Source: JTS-RE9 sp964649195
Lineage (GTDB): Bacteria > Planctomycetota > Phycisphaerae > Phycisphaerales > Phycisphaeraceae
Assembly: GCA_964649195.1 (NCBI GenBank)
Contig: CAZYPK010000006.1
Coordinates: 7,296 to 71,295 of the forward strand
Direction: 5' to 3'
Length of the DNA stretch: 64,000 nucleotides
Each line of letters starts with the position of its first letter. The stretch's first letter is position 1. A program made the position numbers and the translations under genes. The notes beneath the pieces are model-generated. The model was not told where the DNA came from, ran no database searches, and saw nothing but the letters and a program-made list of their open reading frames with translations. Shown here piece by piece: positions 26,340 to 36,400 of the stretch.

Positions 26340-27470
26340 TCAAGTGGATTGTGAATTCTGCCCGGGCCAGACGCCGACAACAACCCGCCCCAGGCCATGC
26401 TCATTGCGACCGCCGATGTACGGATTGTGGAATAGCGCCTCGATGTCCTTGTCATCTTCAAAGGTCACAAACAGAACACTCCCTGAGGGCAGGTGTGGAA
26501 CCTGGGCTTCAGGACATCGGGCGACGCTGTTCCACCCGCCCAGGCGGACGGGACGATCACAACAGGCGCTGACCAAGGTCAGCCCAGGTGCGACAGGATC
26601 GCCAGGCTTGGGCATGTGGCCGTCATTCACAACGTCACGGGCGGGCGTCAGCAGAATCATCGCCGCCTGGCGCGATTTCTTGATCTTTGACTTGATTGAA
26701 TCCGTGGGCTGAATGACCGTGGCGCTCGACGGGTGGCAGCCTGCCAGGCGCGACTCGCCGCCGAGAGGGATCATGGGCGCGACTTTCCAGCCGTCGGGAA
26801 CACCTTCCACACCCACCCAAAGCTCCACGTCTTTCTTCAGCCGAACGAACTGCGGGCTGTAGAGTTGCCCTTCCATGGCGGTGCCGCGGTCATCCTCGAT
26901 CTCCAGCCCGATGCGCCGCTCGAAACAGAAAAGATCGTCAGCGGGAACGATCGTGGCGCTGTCGGGGCAATTTCCCTGCAAGACGCTGGACATGCCGGCC
27001 GAGGTGATGAAATATCCGTTTCCATCTTTGAATATCTTGCCCTCGGTCGGAAGCGACACCGCGGCGGGTAATCGAACCTTTTCACCAAGGTCGCATCTGA
27101 TTGCGACGCCCGGCACCACAAACGTGGCCGGTCGCCAATGCTTGTCCTCGATCAAGCCCAACAGATGGGCAGGCACAGGATAGAGCAAACCCGACTCTCT
27201 GCGAAGGAGAGCCCCCGTGAACTTCAATCGGCCCAGTTCCGGCCCGTCACCGATATGTTCATGCAACGATGCCTTCCAAGGTTCATGGCCCAGCCATCCC
27301 TGACCGCGGGCCAAAGAGGCTCGAATCGCGCCAATCACCGTGGATGATGGCGGCGGAAAGACGCAATCGAGATCCATCGAGGCGCCGCCCCACGGGCTTC
27401 CGGGCCGGCCGTCCCGGAACGCCCAGGCATCCACACATGTCAACGCATATCCCGACTGTTCAACGGTCAT
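26340..27470 (-). CDS. cmr3: Type III-B protein Cmr3 (Cas5-like)
   Basis: 376 residues. CVDAWAFRDGRPGSPWGG is the typical Cmr3 N-terminus. FPPPSSTVIGAIRASL and the C-terminal GGRNEHGLGRVVVGVW glycine-rich loop complete the RAMP fold. It holds the crRNA 5' handle beside Cas10. The start overlaps the cas10 stop (ATGA). Confidence 0.94.
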   Translation of the reverse strand: MTVEQSGYALTCVDAWAFRDGRPGSPWGGASMDLDCVFPPPSSTVIGAIRASLARGQGWLGHEPWKASLHEHIGDGPELGRLKFTGALLRRESGLLYPVPAHLLGLIEDKHWRPATFVVPGVAIRCDLGEKVRLPAAVSLPTEGKIFKDGNGYFITSAGMSSVLQGNCPDSATIVPADDLFCFERRIGLEIEDDRGTAMEGQLYSPQFVRLKKDVELWVGVEGVPDGWKVAPMIPLGGESRLAGCHPSSATVIQPTDSIKSKIKKSRQAAMILLTPARDVVNDGHMPKPGDPVAPGLTLVSACCDRPVRLGGWNSVARCPEAQVPHLPSGSVLFVTFEDDKDIEALFHNPYIGGRNEHGLGRVVVGVWPGQNSQST

Positions 27471-29344
27471 GGCGTCACTCCTGAAACGGCCGTCGTTTCG
27501 TTCAACTGCGCCAGAAATCTGGCCAGGCGCAGACCGTCGAAACTGAATGAAGTCGGATCGCTATGGAACGACGGGTTCCCCGAAGCATCCACAGACCGGC
27601 GATGCTGCTGTGACAGCTTCGCCAAAGCTTTTGCGATCTCTGCATGTCTGGCGAGGTTCTTGTCACCATGAATCCGAACCAGATCGCCTTGAAGGACTGC
27701 CGCAACATCGAGTCCAGCCGGCAGTTCTGCAAAGATGCCCGGTTTCTCGTAAGGATTATCGAGCAATCCCACGAGTGATTCCCGTACGCCATAGAGGAAG
27801 CTGGCCGACACTTCACTCGGGCTACCGCATCGCAGCAGATCGGCCAGCAATCCCTCCTTCGCGTCGCCGACCACCTGCCAAGGTGCCGCCCATTGGCAGG
27901 ACTTCCCGCTGGACAGCCAGACGCTGATCGCCAGCGAATCGCGTCCGGTGGCCTCCTTGGCGACATCGTCAAGCAGATCATGCGCTTCAACCAGCACCTG
28001 ACGCAGCGGCGTCTTCCAATCCGCAAAGACCAATCCCGCCGAGATGCCGACCCATTGAAGGGCGTCATGCCCAGCCCCGAGTTGCTCCGCGAAAGCGGCG
28101 GCATAGGCCGCCCGCAATGCCTGGGCACACTCGATCGCGCCGGATGCGGGAAGCAAAGCCATCACATCATCGCCCCCGGCGTAAACGGTGCGACCGCCAT
28201 TCTCTGAAACGAGAGGATCAACCTTCTGAGCGAACGCGCCCAACGCCGCGCTGACCTTGCCCCGCTCCGTCTCGCCAAGTTGGCCCAGCAGTTTGCCCAT
28301 CTGATCGCCGTCCATCACCAGCACCGCGAACCAGGGCACCGGCTTGCCCCGCGGTTTGTCTGTCAGTTTCTGATACGGCTCCCACATCGCCTTCTTCGTC
28401 GCTTCGTTGATACGACGGCGCCCCTTTGCGTCCGGTTCCTGGCTCTCCGCCACGATGCCTCGCTCGAACAGCAGTTGGCCGTCCAGACATGCGAAAGTCT
28501 CGGCTTTGGCCTTCAGTGCCAGAGACGCCGCGGCAGTAGAATCAAACGGACGGCGAGACTCGATCGTGTCAACGACCGCCTTTGTGTATGCCTTCGCCTG
28601 CGGCGTGTTCTCGACTTGTCTTATCCAAGGCAAGGCCGCCACCCATGCCGTCGAGGGCCAGTTCGTCACATCCAGATTTTTGAACTCATCAAGCCGGGGG
28701 TACAGCCGCTTGATGAGGCCGATGGCGCTGAGCGCCTCATCTTCATCAAGGTCGTACTGACCCATAGAGGCGCCGCGAATCTTCTCCCAGAACGCGCCAA
28801 GACCGTTGTGCCTGCCCATGCCGACATGCCCCGACAACTCCTGCAGATGCGGAAACAGGGCGCAACGGTAGCCCGGCTCGACATCAGCCATGTTGCTCCG
28901 CCACATCTTGCGTCCGTGGTCGTCAGATCCGATCACCCAGTTGATCTCCCAGAAGTGATCGACCTGCCGATCCCAGATGGACCGGGTGTCTTGACCGTGT
29001 GAAACAACCGGCTCAACGTGCTTCTTCCAGACGGCCGAGGCGATTTCCTTCCAGCGCTTCCGCACGGCCTTCGCGGCATTCTCAGCCGCCGTTGCCAGTG
29101 CGTTGCCGTCCCCCTCGGCAATCAACCGGTTCGGTGTGCCGGCGATGATGTTTTTCATGTCATCGCTTCGATCGATGACCGCCGGCAAACACAACGTCAC
29201 ACCGGGCGAGTTCCGCATCACTGCCACAGCCCGTTCCGCCAGATGTGACAACAGCCACGACCCGGCCCAAAGATCGCGCGTCCGTCGCGCGGCGGCGACG
29301 AAGCCTTGGACGGGGCCGAGGGAGAAGTAGAGTGAATCATTCAT
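27467..29344 (-). CDS. cmr2: Type III-B signature protein Cas10 (Cmr2), cyclase-active, no HD domain
   Basis: 625 residues. The N-terminus starts directly with the first palm region (SLGPVQGFVAAARRTRDLWAGSWLL); there is no HD-nuclease domain, so DNA cleavage is not expected. The second palm domain has VLVMDGDQMGKLL (about 342-353) and the catalytic VYAGGDDVMALLP with GGDD at 390-393. This predicts cyclic oligoadenylate synthesis when target RNA is bound. Its start overlaps the cmr1 stop (TGATG). The signal would act on CARF proteins encoded in the same operon. Confidence 0.96.
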   Translation of the reverse strand: MNDSLYFSLGPVQGFVAAARRTRDLWAGSWLLSHLAERAVAVMRNSPGVTLCLPAVIDRSDDMKNIIAGTPNRLIAEGDGNALATAAENAAKAVRKRWKEIASAVWKKHVEPVVSHGQDTRSIWDRQVDHFWEINWVIGSDDHGRKMWRSNMADVEPGYRCALFPHLQELSGHVGMGRHNGLGAFWEKIRGASMGQYDLDEDEALSAIGLIKRLYPRLDEFKNLDVTNWPSTAWVAALPWIRQVENTPQAKAYTKAVVDTIESRRPFDSTAAASLALKAKAETFACLDGQLLFERGIVAESQEPDAKGRRRINEATKKAMWEPYQKLTDKPRGKPVPWFAVLVMDGDQMGKLLGQLGETERGKVSAALGAFAQKVDPLVSENGGRTVYAGGDDVMALLPASGAIECAQALRAAYAAAFAEQLGAGHDALQWVGISAGLVFADWKTPLRQVLVEAHDLLDDVAKEATGRDSLAISVWLSSGKSCQWAAPWQVVGDAKEGLLADLLRCGSPSEVSASFLYGVRESLVGLLDNPYEKPGIFAELPAGLDVAAVLQGDLVRIHGDKNLARHAEIAKALAKLSQQHRRSVDASGNPSFHSDPTSFSFDGLRLARFLAQLNETTAVSGVTP

Positions 29345-30606
29345 CAGAGAACCCTCACTGATACCAGCGGTTCCTGCAAGACATTCTTATTGCCGGCCGG
29401 GAGAAGGCCTGCGTATGCTTTGCCTGCCGGAGACACACCCAACAACCGGTCAAAAAATGCCTCAATCGGCCACCAAAAGTTCCCCGGAACAATTGGTGCA
29501 TTGTGCGATGATCGTAAATTCTTCTGGTAGGTGACCTCTGGTGCCATGCCGGGAAGAAACACGGCCGGAAGAAACGCAACCCGCACTGTTGCTGGCTGGT
29601 TGTCACCGGATTGATGAACGTGCAGAAATAAAGGACTCGCTCTTCGATCATGGTCGCGGGGATCAACTGTGATCGAAATTTTATTGCCCCCCAATCCAGC
29701 GACCTGCGTGTAGTAGTTGTGAGGCAGACCGAAAGCCATACGATCGGGATTTCGCGTCCAAAATGGTGCTGTGCTGTACGGCCCGATTCGTTTGACCATG
29801 TCGTGATCATCTGCAAAGTTGCCCTCAGTGGCGATACCGCCAAGCACGGTGGTCGCGCCGCCTTGAGTAAATCCCCAACAACGATAACGCACCAGTTCCC
29901 TCGCCACCTTGTCCAAGCAGTCCATGGGGTCGGTGGTGGGTGGGCGGGTTCCTACCTTGATCGCGCGTGATGAATCTGACCAGGCGGTCCATTCGGGTGT
30001 AACTTCGCTTAAGTAACTTTGTGGAATCCAATCCAAAAGGTCACCCGGATTCTGATCTCGTCCCTCGAGTTTCAGTGCCGTTAGGGACAGGCTTCCCCAC
30101 CCACGACGGGAACGGCTGCCCAGCCCGCCCATATGCCCCAACAGCGCGACGGATTCCAGTATCTGATTTTTCTGGTTTATGTTCAGCGACTTCGTCAGGC
30201 GTATGCAGAGCGTAAATGTACCGCCACCAACAAGTGCCGGGCGGTCGGGTATGCCCGCTCTAGGGCCAACCGCAGGCATCCCTAAGCCGTACCCCAGATA
30301 TGCGAGACCTGAGTTCATCCTCGCCACTTGGGAATCTCTGGGCAATCGTGCAATGTTGACATCTTTCAGCCGCAGCATCACCTTCGACTGCCCGATGCTC
30401 TGATCTGACGAGCCGAAGAGTTCCGCCTCTTCCTGCCATAGCTTTGCCACATCATTACCGATCCGGCTCCACGCCAGCGTGCGCCACCAGAAGCGGAGTG
30501 CCCCCTTGATGCTCGGCAGGCGCAGTTCCGCCGTATGCTTGTTGTCCGCTCCACCGACAAAGGCGGGAGTGACAATCCGGTATGTGGCTTCGATGTCGGC
30601 TGGCAT
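29344..30606 (-). CDS. cmr1: Type III-B RAMP protein Cmr1
   Basis: 420 residues from the ATG at 30606, which has GAGG about 9 bases upstream (an in-frame ATG at 30636 lacks an SD). IEATYRIVTPAFVGGADN, LRLPSIKGALRFWWRTLAW and MGGLGSRSRRGWGSL are the characteristic Cmr1 motifs (Ile-Lys-Gly-Ala-Leu-Arg-Phe-Trp-Trp). It sits at the crRNA 3' end and helps capture target RNA. Confidence 0.94.
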   Translation of the reverse strand: MPADIEATYRIVTPAFVGGADNKHTAELRLPSIKGALRFWWRTLAWSRIGNDVAKLWQEEAELFGSSDQSIGQSKVMLRLKDVNIARLPRDSQVARMNSGLAYLGYGLGMPAVGPRAGIPDRPALVGGGTFTLCIRLTKSLNINQKNQILESVALLGHMGGLGSRSRRGWGSLSLTALKLEGRDQNPGDLLDWIPQSYLSEVTPEWTAWSDSSRAIKVGTRPPTTDPMDCLDKVARELVRYRCWGFTQGGATTVLGGIATEGNFADDHDMVKRIGPYSTAPFWTRNPDRMAFGLPHNYYTQVAGLGGNKISITVDPRDHDRRASPLFLHVHQSGDNQPATVRVAFLPAVFLPGMAPEVTYQKNLRSSHNAPIVPGNFWWPIEAFFDRLLGVSPAGKAYAGLLPAGNKNVLQEPLVSVRVL

Positions 30607-30665
30607 GGTTGGTTTCCTCGGAGCGCCCCATAACATACGTGCGACGTGATGCCCATCGGACAGGG

Positions 30666-31535
30666 TCAGGAACGACCGCCCCCGTCTGCTCGAAGCGTGC
30701 TTGGCTGGAGCAGGCGATATCGTTCGGTGAAAGGCACAGATCGTCTCATCATACCATCAAATTGGTGTGTCAGATAGACAGACTCGACGCGTCCACTGGT
30801 GAGACGTGTCAGAGCGAATGACATGTCCTTGCGTCCCGGTGTGAGATCAAGAATGAAACGGCGATCTGGCGGGGCAAGGCTAAACCAGTTTTGACATTGC
30901 CGAACGACATCGTCTTCGAGATCGGGCCAGCCACGCAATGGGGCCGTACTCACGTCAGAACAGAATCGACCGCACTTCTGCTTCTGCATATCAGCCTGTC
31001 TTGACATGACTCCATCGTCCGTGTGCAGGATCAGCATCCGTTGAGGACGAAAGACTGCCGCCGCCAGCAAGGGCAACTCGGCACTATGGCTGGTAATGGT
31101 GACCAGATCACGCGGGGCGTCAGCCTCCAGGCCGGCTGGTAATGCTTTGCGGCAAACATCGATCACGTCGTCGAGCAGGTGGGTAAGGTAAAACTTGAAT
31201 CGCCTTGTGATCCGCTGATCTTGTCGCGCGCCGCCGCGATTCAGGTCTGGATCCCGCCGCACCACGGGATGCGGCCCGAATCGTTTCAATTCCGTGAACC
31301 GGGTATCGAAGCCGACCTCTGGCATGTGATGCCCCAGTGGATGAAAGCACTCGGTCTGCCCGTGATTCCTGACACTCATCCCCTTGCTCTGCCTGGAGTG
31401 GTTTGCAGCCAAACCTTGCAAGCCAATCCAGATCCTGTGTCGGCAGTCGCCTGAACGGACCAAGTTGATCTCGCCCGCCGGTGCCGAGGCCGGCGGGCGG
31501 GTTTCACGTGTGCAGAGATCGAGCGGATCGGTCAC
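30666..31535 (-). CDS. Solo CARF-domain protein, Card1/Can2-type fold, at the head of the cmr operon
   Basis: The frame is open for 289 codons, but only the C-terminal ~165 (from a GTG at 31166) look coding: PRDLVTITSHSAELPLLAAAVFRPQRMLILHTDD, then DRRFILDLTPGRKDMSFAL, the ligand-binding TPGxKxM motif of Card1-type CARF domains. No nuclease domain follows; it ends soon after YLTHQFDGMMRR. It is therefore either a ring nuclease (CARF-only proteins such as Crn1 degrade cyclic oligoadenylate) or a truncated Card1. The segment upstream of 31166 is of uncertain status. Start codon uncertain. Confidence 0.65.
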   Translation of the reverse strand: MTDPLDLCTRETRPPASAPAGEINLVRSGDCRHRIWIGLQGLAANHSRQSKGMSVRNHGQTECFHPLGHHMPEVGFDTRFTELKRFGPHPVVRRDPDLNRGGARQDQRITRRFKFYLTHLLDDVIDVCRKALPAGLEADAPRDLVTITSHSAELPLLAAAVFRPQRMLILHTDDGVMSRQADMQKQKCGRFCSDVSTAPLRGWPDLEDDVVRQCQNWFSLAPPDRRFILDLTPGRKDMSFALTRLTSGRVESVYLTHQFDGMMRRSVPFTERYRLLQPSTLRADGGGRS

Positions 31536-31591
31536 GAATCATACATCTGGTTGGACCAATTTCCGAACATCACAAAATAAGGAGTCGCTCA

Positions 31592-31801
31592 ATGGCTCAG
31601 AACAAAAGCAAGGATCTGCGGAAGCATGAAAGGACAACCGAGCTGAATACCTTTATCAATTGCGTCGCCAAGTTGATCGCTCAGCAGCACACCCACCCAC
31701 CCGCAAGTAAAAAAGTGAAGAACGAGAATCAGGGAAATTCACATCCATTAAGCCCGGGTGTAATCCAGACTTGCGTAAAATGGATTCACCAGAATGGGTG
31801 A
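31592..31801 (+). CDS. Small Lys-rich hypothetical protein
   Basis: 69 residues with the SD AAGGAG (31579-31584) 8 bases before ATG. Basic and polar (MAQNKSKDLRKHERTTELNTF... HPPASKKVKNENQGNSHPLSPGVIQTCVKW). GC content is clearly lower than around it, so it may be foreign. A hairpin (31776-31816) covers its 3' end. No family is recognised. It precedes an excisionase-like gene and could belong to the same mobile remnant. Confidence 0.55.
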   Translation: MAQNKSKDLRKHERTTELNTFINCVAKLIAQQHTHPPASKKVKNENQGNSHPLSPGVIQTCVKWIHQNG

Positions 31802-31816
31802 ATGCAAATCATTTTA
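31776..31816 (+). terminator. Possible terminator or processing hairpin
   Basis: TAAAATG pairs with CATTTTA and ATTCACC with GGTGAAT around a short loop. There is no strong T run after it, so terminator function is uncertain. Confidence 0.4.
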
Positions 31817-32029
31817 TAGCAAAAGCTTACGTCAATATAGTCCTTGACGCGGCTATGCCGCAGTGATAGCATTTTGGCATCGGGGTCGCGCCACGATTGG
31901 CGTGGCATCAAATATGGGCGCTTCGTGAACGCGCCCGAGCGGCCACTTCGGACCGCGCAAACGCCCACTTCGGGAGTGCGCCACAAAGGCGCAAATGCAT
32001 TTGAAGGAATTTGTCATGGATGGCAATGA

Positions 32030-32245
32030 ATGTCTCCCGAAGACATCGGACAAATCGTTGGGCAGTACGCCCATTACCCGCCCCTCCTGAATATCGAGCA
32101 GGCCGCCGAAATCGCGCAGCGATCGAAGGCGACGATTCACGACTGGAGCCATCGCGGTCTTCTGGACGCGATGAAGTTCCGGCGCGGTCGGCGTCTTCTG
32201 ATCGCCCGCGATGCCTTCGTCCGCTTCCTGCTCGCAGGTGAATAG
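32030..32245 (+). CDS. Excisionase-like helix-turn-helix protein
   Basis: 71 residues. LLNIEQAAEIAQRSKATIHDWSHRGLLDAMKFRRGRRLLIARDAFVRFLL is a MerR/HTH_17-type fold (helix, turn, recognition helix, wing) as in phage and plasmid excisionases. It stands 72 bases before a tyrosine recombinase gene, the usual xis-int order. SD is weak. It likely bent DNA for excision of an element now decayed. Confidence 0.8.
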   Translation: MSPEDIGQIVGQYAHYPPLLNIEQAAEIAQRSKATIHDWSHRGLLDAMKFRRGRRLLIARDAFVRFLLAGE

Positions 32246-32317
32246 CCGGCAGTCATTCTGGCCGCGCGGGCGCTTGCCTGCGCGGCCGGTGCTGTCGCTG
32301 CGCAACAAGAAAAGTAC

Positions 32318-33169
32318 ATGACTGAATCAAAGCACCAGATTGTCGACTCGTTCTATATTGATGAGGACCTGAACATCAAGGCGATCCTTCGCGCCGGAAG
32401 TCCCAACTGGTATCTCCAGTACAACCTGCCTGGCCTTGGCCAGATGCGGGTCTCCCTCAAGACCACCTCCAAGAAGCAGGCCCGAATCAAAGGCTCCAAG
32501 TTCGCCTGCAAGATTGCCGCGGGCGAAGACACCAACCAGACCGATCGCCATGTCACCGTCGGCACGATGATTCGCGCCCGTCTGGATCGCCTTGTTGAAC
32601 TGGGTCGCACCGAGCAGACCGTCCAGATCTACCGGCGCTTCTACGCCCAGCTTGTTCTCTTCCTGCCGCGTGGCGAGAAGACGCCGATGGCAGCGCTTGT
32701 GCCGACGACGCTCGAAGCCTTTGAGAACAAGCTGCGCCAGGATGGGGTCGCGTTGCCTGCCACGCCTCGCACCCGTCGACCTCCCAAGCCTCATCCCCTG
32801 CAACCGAAAACGCTGCGCGATGCGATGAAGGCGATACGGGGTCTGATCCGATTCGCTCTGAAGCGCGGCAGCATTCATCGTGATCCCAGCGCGGGATTCG
32901 ATCTGCCGCCGGGCGAAAGCAAAGACATCATCATCTTCACTGCCGACGAGCTGGCCGGCCTGTTCACGGATCCCGATCACGACATGGCCGACATCTGGAA
33001 ATTCCTCAACCGCGCAATCACACACCTGACTGTTCGGATGCGCCGGAATCCTCCGAGGCAGTCGCGGAGGATCCGAACGAATCCGAATAGTCAACTTCCA
33101 GTCAACCGCCCACCGGTCGGGGCGGTTGACTTTTTCTTACCTACTGGCCGCGTGGAGACTTACCGATGA
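32318..33169 (+). pseudogene. Truncated tyrosine recombinase (phage-type integrase)
   Basis: Residues ~80-155 form the core-binding domain (VTVGTMIRARLDRLVELGRTEQTVQIYRRFYAQLVLFL) and KTLRDAMKAIRGLIRFALKRGSIHRDPSAGF leads into the catalytic domain (IFTADELAGLF). The frame then departs at about residue 232 (WKFLNRAITHLTVRMRRNPP): the Arg-His-x-x-Arg-Tyr catalytic set is missing, and the remaining codons derive from a GC-rich repeat. It is a non-functional integrase remnant. With the excisionase it marks a decayed integrative element beside the CRISPR locus. Confidence 0.8.
33101..33138 (+). terminator. Rho-independent terminator after integrase remnant
   Basis: Stem GTCAACCGCCC / GGGCGGTTGAC (11 bp, loop 33112-33119) followed by TTTTTCTT. 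Confidence 0.85.
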
Positions 33170-33301
33170 AGCGTCAGAAGAAAAACAAAAAGCCCACGGA
33201 CTCCTGTCCGTAGGTTCCTCCACAAGATCACTGGCGGATCGATACAACCCCGCCTCGATCTGCTCACGGATCAGTTTCCTGTAGGCCGGTTTTAATTGCA
33301 T
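33137..33301 (-). pseudogene. Truncated ParD-like antitoxin fragment
   Basis: From the ATG at 33301, MQLKPAYRKLIREQIEAGLYRSASDLVEE matches the first ~28 residues of RHH antitoxins. The frame then runs into the terminator hairpin at 33181-33214 and yields unrelated sequence, so only the N-terminal third survives. No toxin is present. Confidence 0.65.
33179..33214 (-). terminator. Rho-independent terminator (leftward)
   Basis: On the minus strand CCTACGGAC, loop AGGA, GTCCGTGGG (one wobble pair) is followed by CTTTTTGTTTTT. It cuts into the antitoxin fragment. Confidence 0.7.
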
Positions 33302-33410
33302 CACTGAGACTCCAGAAGACATGGTGCATTCTATCCAGTCGGTTGTCCTTCAACCAATCCACCGCGACGCGCCTCATTGTATGTTTCATAGCCGCGGCGT
33401 CCTCGCCATG

Positions 33411-33437
33411 GAAAAACCCACGCACAGGAGTGCGTGG
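33411..33437 (-). terminator. Terminator of the alpha-2-macroglobulin gene
   Basis: On the minus strand CCCACGCAC, loop of 4, GTGCGTGGG (9 bp) is followed by TTTTT, beginning about 38 bases after the stop codon at 33475. Confidence 0.85.
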
Positions 33438-33474
33438 GCTTTGGGGGGATTCATTCTGATTTGATTGTCGAACC

Positions 33475-36400
33475 TCAATCCACGATCTTCATCACATGCT
33501 CGTTGCTGTTGGCCTTCAGTTCGGGCACGTAGATCGCGTAGAACTTGGTTGGCAGCGCGTGGAAGATGCCGGGGACCTCGGCACGCAGTCGATAGCGCAG
33601 CAGATGCTCGCCTTGGTCGATGTTGGCGACGAAGAGCACCACCTTTTCATCGCGCATTTCCATGTAGCTATAAAAACCTTCCTGGCCTTGACCGCCGGAG
33701 GTGACTTTCACCGGTTCGCAGCCGGCGGGTTTCATGTCTTCCAGCGCGAGGTAGGTGTAGTTGTTGTCCGTCGTCACCTTGAGCTCGACCTGGATCAGGT
33801 CGCCGCTCTTAACCGTGTCGCCATCCTTGAGCGGGATGCGTTCATAGCGCAGGCGTTCCTCCTTGAGAGTCTGGCCTTCGCTGCCTTCGACATCGACGGT
33901 GTATTTGATCTGGTCGAGCTTGAAGTATTTGCGATCGACCTTCAGTTCCAACCCCGCCTCGGCGATGTTGCGTTCCTTCGTGAAATACGAGAGGTAACTG
34001 TTGTAATAAAGAGCGCCGGGGCCTTCCTTGGTGATTTTGAGTGTATGCTTGCCGCTGCCGATGGTGGCGCCTTCGAGGATGAACTTGTTGTCGTAGGTGA
34101 AGAAGTTGGTCTTGTCGATCTTGATCTTCTTGACGCTCTTGCCGTTGTCGAAGTCGAGGGTGAGTGTATAGTCGGCATTGCCTTCGCCGCTGGCGACGAC
34201 GTAATCGCTCATGGCTGAGAGCACCATCGTCGTATCACTGGTGGAGCGCCAGTAGTAGCCGTTTTTGCGGTTGTTGAGCAGCCACTTGATGAGGCGCGGG
34301 CTGATGTCGCCCTTGGGTTCGATCTTCGTGAGTGCCTTGAGGGCCCAGGCGTTGGTTTCGATGTCGTTGTTCCACCAGTACCACCAGCCGGCCTTGGGGG
34401 TGCGGAACCAGGCGAGCTGGGTTTCCTTGTTTTCCTCCAGGTATTGCTTCATGTTCTGGAGGACGAGTTCGGATCGTTTGTCCTTCATGTTGTGCAGGGT
34501 CAGGGCGAGCAGCGCCTTGCCGTAGAGTTCCAGCTTGTCGCGGCCTTCGAAGAGGCGTTCGATGAGGTCGCCGTTTCGCTTGTCTTCGCCCTGCGGCTTG
34601 TAGCCGGCCTTTTGTCCCTTGAGGCTGAGCACATACGCAATGAAGGCGTGCTGGCTGTGGACGGACCATTCCTTCTTCTGCATCTCCTGGATTTCCCAGT
34701 TGAGCAGGAAGTTCATGCCGCGCACGACGGCATCGTTGCCGATCTCGACATCGGAGAGCTGCGCGGTGACGAGGGCGTGGAGGATATAGACGGTGAAGTA
34801 GGGGCTGGACTGGCCGCCGGACCACCAGCCCCAGCCGCCGTCGCCGTTCTGCATGTTCATGATCTTCGTGCGGCCCTTGTCGATGATGCGTTTCATCTCA
34901 GCCGAGTCGAAGATCGCGCTGTCACCGTATATTGTTCGTCGTTCACCCTGCTCGACCCGGCGAATCTCTTCCATTCTTCCCTTGTTGATGTTGCGGACAT
35001 CCTCCAGATTGATGCCCATGTTCTGCAGCGTCTTGAGCGTGAGCACCGCGGGCATGAACCGGCTCACCGTGTTCTCGCTCGATTCATACGGATAGTAAAG
35101 CAGGTAAGGCAGCGCATCGAGCATGGAGCCGACGAGACTGGGGGCGAACTGCACTTCCAACCGCGTCAGTTCAGGCCGGCGTTCATCGGGGATGTTGATC
35201 TCGATGGTGTGGGTTTGATTGTTGTCATCAGGCCGCATCGAACCGGTCGATGCGATCTGCTTGCTCATGCCGTGCACGAGCACGGGGAACTTCATGGCCA
35301 TCGCGTCGGATTCTTCATCGGTCAGCGCCTTCACGGCGATCGAAGCGGTGCCTTCCTTGAGGACACGGACGCGCCAATCGATGCGGACCTCGCCGTTGGG
35401 TTGCACCAGCGCCTGCTGCTGCGCCTTGGCGGGACCGATGAGTTCCAGATGATCTTTGGGCACATCGAGAGAAACGGTCACGTTCTTGGCCTGCGACAGG
35501 TAGTTGTTGACGTTGGCGGAGAGAACGACCTCGTCATACTCCATGAAGAATCGCGGGGCCTGGAGGCGGACGAGCAGCTTCTTGGTGGTGATGGCGAGGG
35601 TCGATGCCTGGCCGACGCGGGTCTGCGGCGTGACGGCCCAGCCGTTGATTTTCCAGGTGGTCAGGTTGTCGGGCATGACGAAGGAGGCGGTGGCCTTGCC
35701 GTCGTCATCGGTGGTGAGGGTGGTGAGCCAGAGGGCGGTGTCGGCGAACTGGGTTCGCATGGTGGGTTCCGCGTTGCCGGAGGAACCGCCGCCGCCTTCG
35801 CTGCGGTCGCTGTCGGCCAGTTCCTTGTCAGATCCCCCGGCTATCCCGGCTGATTTGGCAAGCGCCATCGGCGGCGCGCCGGGTGCCCCGTCCATCGCGG
35901 CGTTCTGCATCATCCTGCCGCGGGCCTGTCCGCCGCCGAAGCCGCCTTCGGCGCCGACGCCGGGCTTGCGCGCCTTCTCCTGTTCGACATGCCACGACTT
36001 GCTTTCGCCGCGCAGCCGGGCCACTTCCTCATCGCTGATGCCGCGCCAATCGCCGATGGACGGCCCCCACACGCCGTACCAGCCGTGCGGCAAGGGCCAA
36101 AGCTGCTGGAACGGACGATGGACATAACCCGATGCCGCGAACTGCTCGACGAGGTTCGTCTGAAGCAACGGATGGTGATGGCGCACCTGGCCGTGGAAGA
36201 ACCTGGCGATCTCCGGCGTGGTTTCCGGGCTGATGTAGAGCACCGAACGGTCGAAGCCGCTGAGCGTGAACTGCGCCTTGGCGGGCTTGCCATCGATGGT
36301 GCGGGCGGTGACGCTCACCGTCGCCTTCTCGCCGGGCTTGTACTGCGGCTTGTCGGTGGTGACGGTCACATCGATCACGCCCGACTCCGGCGGCACGAGC

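Noticed and set aside
31179..31454. Plus-strand frame opposite the head of the CARF gene (VWIPPHHGMRPESF)
   Set aside because: It looks slightly protein-like but has no SD; it may be a fragment of a lost gene and cannot be supported.
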